A stretch of DNA of 64,000 bases from an uncultured Prevotella sp. (GTDB lineage: Bacteria > Bacteroidota > Bacteroidia > Bacteroidales > Bacteroidaceae), in contig CAMHAM010000010.1 of assembly GCA_946183415.1 (NCBI GenBank), positions 21,994 through 85,993 of the forward strand. Reading direction: 5' to 3'. The notes beneath the pieces are model-generated. The model was not told the origin of the DNA and searched no databases. It saw only the letters and a program-made list of their open reading frames with translations. This document shows, piece by piece, positions 16,947 to 23,028 of the stretch. A program made the translations under genes and the position numbers. The first letter of the stretch is position 1; each line of letters begins with the position of its first letter.

Positions 16947-17602
16947 TTATCTGGCTCCAGACTGTAACTTCGCCTTAATGAAATCCTGAATATCGGTTGC
17001 AGATACATTATATATAGGAGATAACGTCTCAAATTGATTATCTTTAGAGAAAAATTCACCATTTGTAATCATTGCAAGCAGGTTTTTCTGCTTCAATTTA
17101 TGACCAGAATGCTCCAAGGCAATGGGAATCAACTCATTAATATCAACACCACTTTTTAAAATTGAGTACAAGTCATAGTAATCCCTGAACTTTGCACGAC
17201 GAAGCATTACCTCCATCTTCAAAGCACCAATGGTCTTGACATCTGCTATTCTGAGATTATTCCTGAATACTATTGGCTGCATAACACTAAGTTGCTTGCG
17301 AGGTGCTGCATAGAATGACAATTTCACACCATTAACAACAAACACCACATGATCAAATCCCATAATATCCTCAGACTCCACCGTACCAATGGTGCTAAGT
17401 TCCTTCTTAATTGCAGGCCATCCTACTTCAAGTTTGTCCTTAGGTCCCTGCTTCCAACGCATAAAATCAAGATCCTCACTCTGGCGAGCATTCAATTGCA
17501 ATGACAAAGCTGTCCCCCCCCCACAAGCACAAAGGGTTTGATACAGTCTAAACGAGTTACTGCATCAAACAATTCTGAAGTCTGCGGTGCCAAACCTTTC
17601 AT
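16947..17602 (-). pseudogene. AbiEii-type nucleotidyltransferase toxin, frame broken at a run of nine G
   Basis: The 3' part encodes 186 residues beginning SLQLNARQSEDLDFMRW, followed by the conserved MEVMLRRAKFRDYYDLY block of the AbiEii/AbiGii family. The 5' part, from an ATG at 17602, encodes MKGLAPQTSELFDAV and IKPFVLVGG in another frame. The frames join at a C9 run on the plus strand (17514-17522; G9 in the gene), exactly at the catalytic GGT(A)L motif. Seven or ten G would restore a protein of about 217-218 residues. The start shares one base with the stop of the partner gene (TGATG), so the two are coupled. It could be an inactivating mutation, phase-variable slippage or a sequencing error. 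In-frame, the family acts as toxins that transfer nucleotides, often in phage defence. Confidence 0.78.
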
Positions 17603-17940
17603 CACGCAGCCAATTTCTTGTTAAGCTCGCGAGTAGCCATTGACCTGACATAAGCACCGGGCTTTTTCATCTTGAAATAGTACCATGCAAAGAACTTATT
17701 AAGCACATAGTACATTTCACCCTGTGCTACCACATTCTCAATCCATGCTTTCTTGACAAATTTGTATGGATAAATCTCAAAGAGTATGTTGATATCATCT
17801 AAGTCAAGATGCAGCATAACCAATTCCACCAAGATGTCATCTGGAACATCCTTGATGGCATTGGCCTTATACGACCAAAAAGCATTTGCCTTCTTCAGTC
17901 GTCTTATCAGTTCTTTTTTCTGCCTATTCTTCTGATCCAT
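17602..17940 (-). CDS. Small partner of the AbiEii-type gene (DUF6922-like)
   Basis: This 112-residue protein is basic and helical, with a FWSYKANAIKDVPDDILVE opening, a LDLDDINILFEIYPYKFVKKAW middle and LNKFFAWYYFKMKKPGAYV near the end. It resembles the short conserved proteins that precede AbiEii-type genes in Bacteroidota; the name DUF6922 is from memory. It lacks the wHTH plus large domain of classical AbiEi, so it is a different type of cognate antitoxin or regulator. It starts 24 bp after a well-formed promoter (minus strand) and overlaps the nucleotidyltransferase by one base. The antitoxin role is inferred from position. Confidence 0.6.
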   Translation of the reverse strand: MDQKNRQKKELIRRLKKANAFWSYKANAIKDVPDDILVELVMLHLDLDDINILFEIYPYKFVKKAWIENVVAQGEMYYVLNKFFAWYYFKMKKPGAYVRSMATRELNKKLAA

Positions 17941-17964
17941 ATCAAATCACACACATTTCGTTTG

Positions 17965-17996
17965 CAAAAATAAGAAGAAATCTGCAACCTTGCAAA
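17965..17996 (-). promoter_or_regulatory. Bacteroidota promoter of the AbiEii-type operon
   Basis: On the minus strand, TTTG (17993-17996) and TATTTTTG (17965-17972) are 20 bp apart, a full match to the consensus, and the start codon follows 24 bp downstream. Confidence 0.6.
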
Positions 17997-18193
17997 TAAT
18001 TCAGGAAAAAATTAACCTATCACAAATTTACAGCCGTATATCTCCTTTTATCTCGCCTAACTCCGAACAACTCCGAAGGCGGTCTTTGAAATGTTGTACC
18101 TTTGTACTCGGTAAGGTGAGCGAGTCGCAGAGATGCCTTCCGTCACTCACGGGGATGCCTTCCACGACCGACGCAAGTATCTTCCATAGGGGG

Positions 18194-18255
18194 AAGGGAG
18201 ATACAGGAACAGGTCGAAGGAGATACTCGGACGGGTGAAAGGAGATACTCGGACG
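18194..18255 (+). repeat. Direct repeats of about 22 bp
   Basis: AAGGAGATACTCGGACG occurs at 18217-18233 and 18239-18255, and a diverged copy (AAGGGAGATACAGGAAC) begins at 18194, giving a period near 22 bp. Confidence 0.7.
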
Positions 18256-18288
18256 ACCGTCACCAGAGTTGTTTCATTTTTTTGATGC

Positions 18289-18329
18289 TGGGGCCTGGCC
18301 CCAAAACTAAGTGCTGGGGCCTGGCCCCA
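18289..18329. repeat. Two copies of a GGGGCC palindrome
   Basis: TGGGGCCTGGCCCCA occurs at 18289-18303 and 18315-18329, each a 7-bp-arm palindrome around one base, 26 bp apart. A related GGGGCCTGACCCC forms the outer part of the long palindrome at 60805-60856, so this looks like a dispersed element. Confidence 0.75.
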
Positions 18330-18333
18330 GAGT

Positions 18334-18495
18334 AAAACGGCTCAGCAGAAGGCTGCCATGCGCTGGCTGCTCCGACAGCTCCACAGGGCGTACCCCCGCG
18401 CCCTCATCATTGGTCATCACGACCTGAACCCGCTGAAGGACTGCCCGTGCATCAAGAATGTCGCAAGGGAGTACGCCGACCTGCAGCCAAAATAA
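18334..18495 (+). pseudogene. C-terminal remnant of an N-acetylmuramoyl-L-alanine amidase
   Basis: The frame encodes KTAQQKAAMRWLLRQLHRAY, then PRALIIGHHDLNPLKDCPCI and ends REYADLQPK. GHHDLNP and CPCF-like KDCPCI are the C-terminal zinc-ligand region of phage-type amidase-2 enzymes (T7 lysozyme fold). The first two thirds, including the N-terminal His, are missing; upstream sequence is palindromic repeat rather than coding. It would be inactive. A strong terminator (18499-18533) follows. It is probably the scar of an amidase gene of the kind common in Prevotellaceae mobile or phage-derived loci. Confidence 0.75.
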
Positions 18496-18498
18496 TGA

Positions 18499-18533
18499 AA
18501 AGGAGGATGTTTCAAATTGACGCATCCTCCTTT
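18499..18533. terminator. Rho-independent terminator, bidirectional
   Basis: AAAGGAGGATG / CATCCTCCTTT, an 11-bp perfect stem with a 13-nt loop and T-rich flanks on both strands. It ends the leftward VgrG/partner-switch operon. Confidence 0.8.
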
Positions 18534-18539
18534 ATTTGG

Positions 18540-19388
18540 CTACCGATAACGGATGGCAAGCATTGTCAAGTCGTCGCTTTGCTCGGCATGCTCCGTAAAA
18601 TGATGCACCGCTGCTGTGACGGTGTCTACAATATCCTTGGGTTTCAACTGCCTCTTCACGCAGTCTTCCAGTACCTTTTCCGTCCGTTCAGGGCCAAATT
18701 CCCTCTCCTCTGTGTTATTAGCCTCAGTCAGTCCGTCGGTATAGAGGAAGATGGTGCTGCCAGGACTCAGCGTGATCTCCTGCAGGGTGAATTCCGCATC
18801 TTCCACCGGGCCAATGGGCTGGTTGGGATCACAGTCAAGCATCGTGAGCTTATCACTTAATATATAAGGCGGGTTGTGGCCAGCATTACAGTACTGCATA
18901 CAGCCTGTGGCCAGGTCGAGCACGCCATAGAAGAGGGTGAAGAACGTGCAAGAGACATTATCCTTGCTGGCGAGATTGTTGAGGGAAGTCACGATGCGGG
19001 CAGGGTTGGTCTCGCTGATGGTAAGACTCCATATCATCGACTGGGCATAGGCCATCAGCATGCCTGCTGGGGCTCCCTTGCCACAGACGTCGCCAATACA
19101 CATATAGAGTTTGCCGTCACGAATCGCGTAGTCGAACAGGTCGCCGCCAATCTCACGGGCGGGCACCAGTGTCCCGTAACCTTCCACGCCGTCGAGGATC
19201 TTGTGGCCGAGCGGCATCATACTCTGCTGAATCTGGCTGGCCATAAGCAAGTCGGAAGTGATGCGCTTCTTTTCTGAACTCAACTTACGAAGGCGCTTCA
19301 ACTTCCGAGTGGTACGGTAATGTTTATAGCCAAGTATCAGCAGGCCGGCACCTGCTATGATATTAAGAATAATACTCAAGAATAACAT
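18540..19388 (-). CDS. SpoIIE/RsbU-type PP2C serine phosphatase, membrane-anchored
   Basis: The 282-residue protein has one N-terminal membrane helix (MLFLSIILNIIAGAGLLILGY), a short basic/coiled linker and a PP2C domain from about residue 55. Seen motifs are ASQIQQSMMP, AREIGGDLFDY, LYMCIGDVCGKGAPAGMLMA, YCNAGHNPP, FLYTDGLTEANN and the final SDDLTMLAIRYR, which supply the Asp metal ligands. Such enzymes dephosphorylate STAS-domain antagonists in partner switching. The substrate is presumably the STAS protein encoded two genes upstream. It is the last gene of the spike operon, 3 bases after the ATPase gene. It lacks a PAS, GAF or HAMP sensor domain, so its input is unclear. Confidence 0.9.
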   Translation of the reverse strand: MLFLSIILNIIAGAGLLILGYKHYRTTRKLKRLRKLSSEKKRITSDLLMASQIQQSMMPLGHKILDGVEGYGTLVPAREIGGDLFDYAIRDGKLYMCIGDVCGKGAPAGMLMAYAQSMIWSLTISETNPARIVTSLNNLASKDNVSCTFFTLFYGVLDLATGCMQYCNAGHNPPYILSDKLTMLDCDPNQPIGPVEDAEFTLQEITLSPGSTIFLYTDGLTEANNTEEREFGPERTEKVLEDCVKRQLKPKDIVDTVTAAVHHFTEHAEQSDDLTMLAIRYR

Positions 19389-19391
19389 ATT

Positions 19392-19793
19392 TTACTTTTT
19401 TACCTTTATCTTTTTCGTAACTGTCAGGATATTCTCACCCCCGGAGTGGCTGAAGGTGACTGTATCCATATACTTGATAACCATGAAGATGCCAAGTCCG
19501 CCGATCTTACGGTCCTCCAGCGGCACAGTGAAATCAGGTTCTTCCCTCTCAAGCGGGTTAAACAACTCGCCTCCATCGTGGAAGCACAGTGTGATGCTTT
19601 CCTCGTCGCGCGTGATTTCCACATCGAGATAGTCGGACTTGGAATAGTCGACAATATTCAGCACGATTTCCTCTACCACCACACCGAGTCTTCTCCAAGT
19701 CTCATCCACCGCCGCCACATCCTCATTTTTAAGGATGGTGTCAAGGATGTCAAGCGACTTGTCCTTTATGGGTTGAAAATGCAATCTGGTCAT
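19392..19793 (-). CDS. RsbW-like GHKL ATPase/serine kinase (anti-sigma type)
   Basis: The 133-residue protein is a stand-alone GHKL ATPase of RsbW/SpoIIAB size. WRRLGVVVEEIVLNIVDYSK is the N-box (Glu and Asn ligands of ATP-Mg), HDGGELFNP the D-box and RKIGGLGIFMVIKYMD the G-box. In partner switching it binds either a target protein or the unphosphorylated STAS antagonist, and phosphorylates the latter. It lies between the STAS gene (23-base gap) and the phosphatase gene (3-base gap), the usual three-part set. No sigma factor is nearby, so its target may be part of the spike machinery or encoded elsewhere. Confidence 0.88.
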   Translation of the reverse strand: MTRLHFQPIKDKSLDILDTILKNEDVAAVDETWRRLGVVVEEIVLNIVDYSKSDYLDVEITRDEESITLCFHDGGELFNPLEREEPDFTVPLEDRKIGGLGIFMVIKYMDTVTFSHSGGENILTVTKKIKVKK

Positions 19794-19816
19794 GTCTTCA
19801 GCTCATTAATAATCCG

Positions 19817-20227
19817 TTACTCATCTTCTTGTCCCATTTTCATGGAGTAGCACACCACATCGTTGGTTGCGGCAAACTCTTCCAGGGACTCCTGACTGCG
19901 TACGACTTTCTTATTCTCTACCTTCAGGAACTTGATAGTGGAAGCAAGGCCGATCATCTTGAGTGTATTGTAAATCTCCTTGGCACAATTCACAAATACG
20001 ATTTCCGGCTTATTGCCCAGCCTTTGTTTTGCAAAGTACACCACCCTGAGACCACTACTTGAAAGTGCCAACAGCTCAGAGGCATCGAAAACAACTTTCT
20101 CAATATCTTCACCCACAAACTTGGCTAGCTCTTCCTGCAATGCAGGTGCATTGGTCGTATTAAGGTTCCTACTTAGCGTGATAAGCAGTGTTGTACCATT
20201 CTGTGATACTTTAAATTCTCTCATCAT
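19817..20227 (-). CDS. STAS-domain anti-sigma-factor-antagonist-like protein
   Basis: Residues 1-110 are a STAS domain: SQNGTTLLITLSRNLNTTNA, VVFDASELLALSSSGLRVV and a LKMIGLASTIKF end. The SSG at residues 57-59 holds the serine expected to be phosphorylated by the RsbW-like protein. A tail of about 30 residues follows (QESLEEFAATNDVVCYSM). Family members free the target of the kinase when dephosphorylated by the SpoIIE-type phosphatase. All three partners are adjacent here. The double ATG makes the exact start uncertain by one residue. Confidence 0.88.
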   Translation of the reverse strand: MMREFKVSQNGTTLLITLSRNLNTTNAPALQEELAKFVGEDIEKVVFDASELLALSSSGLRVVYFAKQRLGNKPEIVFVNCAKEIYNTLKMIGLASTIKFLKVENKKVVRSQESLEEFAATNDVVCYSMKMGQEDE

Positions 20228-20247
20228 AATATATCTATCTGTTTATT

Positions 20248-20946
20248 TCATTCATTGAACATTGCTTCTACCTCGGCATCGTGAGAGATTTCCATCTCAT
20301 CGTCATCCGCATTCGGTTCGTCATAGCGGTCATTAAACTCAGTAAGGTATCGCTGGTATCCCTCCTCGATCTCGTTTTGCTTCAGCTGCAGGATCTTGTC
20401 ACACTCTTCCCTCGCCTTGTCATAGATATTCTTGAAGCCTTTCCTCGCCTCGTCGATATCCAGGGGCGACATCTTGGAATAGGGCTCCACGAGCCGCGCC
20501 TGCAGTTCGGCATAAGTGACGTCCAGATTGACCGTGCACTCCTTGTGGAAGGTCTTGGTGGCCTCATTCAGCAGTTTGCGGCGGTCCTTGTCCACCGGTG
20601 GCATCGTATAGAAGGCATGGTGCTTATCCTCTGCCCCCTCCTGCTCGGCCTTGTCGGTCTTCAGTTCCATCTTGAACTCCGGATGGACATCAAAGATGCC
20701 AGTGATAATCGCCTGCAGGTTGTTCGGGTTCTTGGGATAGACATCGAATGAGAAATCGTCGGGCCTCATGATATCGGCCACCTCTTCCAGATTGTACTCC
20801 GTGTCGGCCACAAGAACCGTTACGGGCATCAGCGCTGTAGGTTCTGCCTTGACGCAGAGGTTTGACAGCCGATAGTTGAACAGCATGTTATAGCCCTTCA
20901 TCTTACTCGCGACATCATTTAACTCTAATGCAATATAATTATCCAT
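20248..20946 (-). CDS. Unknown protein with a ribosome-recycling-factor-like helical region
   Basis: The 232-residue acidic protein has no signal peptide. Residues about 1-105 look alpha/beta (MLFNYRLSNLCVKAEPTALM, TVLVADTEYNLEEVADIM). Residues about 113-215 (FYTMPPVDKDRRKLLNEATK, NLDVTYAE, DKAREECDKILQLKQNEIEEGY) resemble the PPLTEERRKEL start and long helices of ribosome recycling factor. This may be real homology or chance likeness of charged helices. The tail is Asp/Glu-rich. It sits between the beta-solenoid and STAS genes, so a chaperone, adaptor or target of the partner switch is plausible. No named family was assigned. Confidence 0.6.
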   Translation of the reverse strand: MDNYIALELNDVASKMKGYNMLFNYRLSNLCVKAEPTALMPVTVLVADTEYNLEEVADIMRPDDFSFDVYPKNPNNLQAIITGIFDVHPEFKMELKTDKAEQEGAEDKHHAFYTMPPVDKDRRKLLNEATKTFHKECTVNLDVTYAELQARLVEPYSKMSPLDIDEARKGFKNIYDKAREECDKILQLKQNEIEEGYQRYLTEFNDRYDEPNADDDEMEISHDAEVEAMFNE

Positions 20947-20998
20947 AACTTTTCACTTTTCATTCTTCACTTTTCACTCCTCACTTTTCACTCCTTCG
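20947..20998. repeat. Short tandem repeats in an intercistronic spacer
   Basis: CTTTTCACT and CTTCACTTTTCACTC units repeat through the 41-bp gap and the start of the next frame. In mRNA sense they are purine-rich GTGAAAAGTGA repeats without obvious structure. A second set lies at 22977-23028. Confidence 0.7.
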
Positions 20999-22976
20999 GA
21001 GCATCCTCCGTCTTCAGTTTGGCACTCAAGCTGCCGCTGGCAGGCGCGCCGGGCACGGCGATGCCGTCGCTGATGTTCTGTGACTTGAACGATGTCTTGG
21101 CCTCCAGGTTGTCGATGGTGGCCTTCGGTGCCTTAATCTCGTCCTTCACCTCGGTCTTGGCATTGATGGTGGTCTCGCCGTAGACTTGCGTCTTGCTGCC
21201 GCCCAGCGAGGTATTGCCGCCTGAGAGCTGCACCAGGGCCTTGCCCTCGTCTTGCTGGATCTCCAGCGTCTTGTCGGCAAAGGCGCCAATCTCTTCCGAC
21301 ATCACCTGAACCTTCTTCGACTTCACATCCTTCGACTTTGCACCCACATACATCTTCTCCGCGACGATGGTCATCGTGCTGCCTGCAGCCAGCTTATCGT
21401 CGGTGCGCTTCTCCTTCTCCACGTCCATCGACTTCACACTGACGGCCTTGGCATTGATGCTCACGCTGCCCGTGGCCTTGCCTTCGGTATCGGTGGCTGA
21501 GAGGTCCATCTTCTCGGCACGGATAGCCACCTTGCCGCCGCTGGTCAGTGCTTTCTCCTTGGCCTCACCGTTCTCTATGTCGGTGTCTGTGCTCTCCACA
21601 GTGAGGGTCTTCGAGCGCACGATGATGTCGCCCTCCGAGGTATAGTTGGCCTTGGTGAGCTTGCCCTTGTCATCCACCTCCACATTGGCCGAGCCTTCGG
21701 TAGATACCTCTATGGTCTTGGCGCGCAGTTTGATCTTGCTGTCGGCAGTGAGCTGCTTCTCCTTGTATTTCTTGTCTGCCACCTCATAATCGACAGCCTC
21801 GATGGTGATGTTCTTCGATGTCAGCTTGAAGTCGCCCTCAGCAGCGAAGGTACCCTTCTCAAGTTTACCCTCATCGTCGAATTTCAGATCGGCAGTGCCT
21901 GCTGTAGCCATCTCAATGTTCTTGGCCACAACGCTCACCCTGCCTTCCTTATTCAGTGCCCCTTCCTTATCCAAGGAAGTGATGCCCACCGTGTTGGCTG
22001 TGATGGTGACACCCGATTCCTTGTTGTCGCGCAGGTTGTGCTCGCCGTCGGCAGACAACAGGTTGATGTTCTCACCCGTAATGTTGACAGCAGCTCCCGT
22101 CGGCTTTTTCTTGAAGTCGTCGCCCTTCTTAATCTTCGACTTCTCGTCCTTAAAGCACTTCAGCCTTCGGTTTGTCTCTGCCAGCATCGACAGGATCTCC
22201 GCATAGGCGTAGGTCTCCTCCGTAATCGACATGGAGAGCGCCTCTATCTCTTCAGACACATTCTTGATTTCCCGGTAGTTAGTACGGACGTTGCCGTAGT
22301 CTTTCGCCAGCGTATCTCGCTTCTCTATCAGATCCTGCATCTCTTTCTTCAGATCGGTGAACGACTTCTTATGGGCACTGGCTTGCTCTTTCAGGTAGCT
22401 TTTCTGTTTCTCGGTTTCACTGATCAGGTTCTCCAGACGCTCCTCACGGCTTTCCGCCGTCATGGCGGCATGCACGTCGATGGTCTTGTCGGCATGGATG
22501 CGCACGCCGCTGCCGCCTGTGGGGGCAGCGGGGGCTGAGAACGCCCCTTCTGCATCGTCGCTCTGGATGATGATGTTACGTGCCTGGCTGACCACCTCGG
22601 ACAGCGATCCCACCACGTGTTCACGTCCGTCGGTGCCCGGGTCTTCGGCAATCTCACGGATGCTAGGTGCTCGGAGATCCAGTCGTCCACCCTCACCTGC
22701 TCCCTCGACACCTACCTGCGTACCACGGACGATGACCTTGGAGCCTCCTGCAAAGAGGGTTCCGCTGCGGTCTACATTGCCGATGATGATCTCGGGTGCC
22801 GACAGCACCAGCCGCTGAGTATCACGCACATAGCGGCCTTTCTGCAGCTCTGCCACCACGTCGAGTTTCATCTGCTGCATCTCCGCCTTGCACTTCCTGA
22901 TCTCAGCCAGGTCTTTCTCTACGCTGCTCTCAAATGTGGAGAGCTTCTTCTCCCAGTCCTCGAATATATAATCCAT
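20988..22976 (-). CDS. Spike-associated beta-solenoid protein with coiled coil
   Basis: The 662-residue protein lacks a signal peptide. Residues 1-45 are a helical start (EDWEKKLSTFESSVEKDLAE). Residues about 55-180 hold strand-turn repeats (LVLSAPEIIIGNVDRSGTLF, GVRIHADKTIDVHA) like those in the triangular beta-helix of VgrG/gp5 spikes. Residues about 185-295 are a coiled coil. Residues about 305-600 are tandem, imperfect units of 50-60 residues, each with a xxIxVRxKTLxVE strand pair and a DDKGKLTKANYTSEGD connector. It follows the VgrG-like gene by 49 bp. The composition fits a spike extension, shaft or cargo scaffold. No enzymatic motif was seen. Confidence 0.7.
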   Translation of the reverse strand: MDYIFEDWEKKLSTFESSVEKDLAEIRKCKAEMQQMKLDVVAELQKGRYVRDTQRLVLSAPEIIIGNVDRSGTLFAGGSKVIVRGTQVGVEGAGEGGRLDLRAPSIREIAEDPGTDGREHVVGSLSEVVSQARNIIIQSDDAEGAFSAPAAPTGGSGVRIHADKTIDVHAAMTAESREERLENLISETEKQKSYLKEQASAHKKSFTDLKKEMQDLIEKRDTLAKDYGNVRTNYREIKNVSEEIEALSMSITEETYAYAEILSMLAETNRRLKCFKDEKSKIKKGDDFKKKPTGAAVNITGENINLLSADGEHNLRDNKESGVTITANTVGITSLDKEGALNKEGRVSVVAKNIEMATAGTADLKFDDEGKLEKGTFAAEGDFKLTSKNITIEAVDYEVADKKYKEKQLTADSKIKLRAKTIEVSTEGSANVEVDDKGKLTKANYTSEGDIIVRSKTLTVESTDTDIENGEAKEKALTSGGKVAIRAEKMDLSATDTEGKATGSVSINAKAVSVKSMDVEKEKRTDDKLAAGSTMTIVAEKMYVGAKSKDVKSKKVQVMSEEIGAFADKTLEIQQDEGKALVQLSGGNTSLGGSKTQVYGETTINAKTEVKDEIKAPKATIDNLEAKTSFKSQNISDGIAVPGAPASGSLSAKLKTEDAPKE

Positions 22977-23028
22977 TTTTTACCTTTTTACTCTTTTACC
23001 TTTTTACTTTTTCACCTTTTTACCTTTA
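22977..23028. repeat. Short tandem repeats in the VgrG-solenoid spacer
   Basis: TTTTTACC and TTTTTACT units alternate across the 49-bp gap, giving AAAAAGGTAAA-type purine repeats in the mRNA. Together with 20947-20998 it marks two spacers of the same operon. Confidence 0.7.

Larger units (their letters stand above)
17941..18333. other. Repeat-bearing spacer between AbiEii operon and amidase remnant
   Basis: Holds the AbiEii promoter, a rightward TACCTTTG box at 18097-18104, direct repeats of 22-bp period (18194-18255) and two GGGGCC palindromes (18289-18329). No intact gene was found; the ORF read through 17990-18238 has no family features. Confidence 0.5.

Noticed and set aside
17990..18238. 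82-codon open frame on the plus strand
   Set aside because: Starts within the AbiEii promoter and runs through direct repeats; no protein-like features.
18540..20227. The STAS-kinase-phosphatase genes as a general stress sigma-factor cascade
   Set aside because: No sigma factor gene is adjacent, and the genes are tightly joined to the spike genes, so a specific link is preferred. The alternative is not excluded.
20281..20751. 156-codon open frame on the plus strand
   Set aside because: Antisense to the RRF-like gene; hydrophobic Leu/Val-rich shadow.
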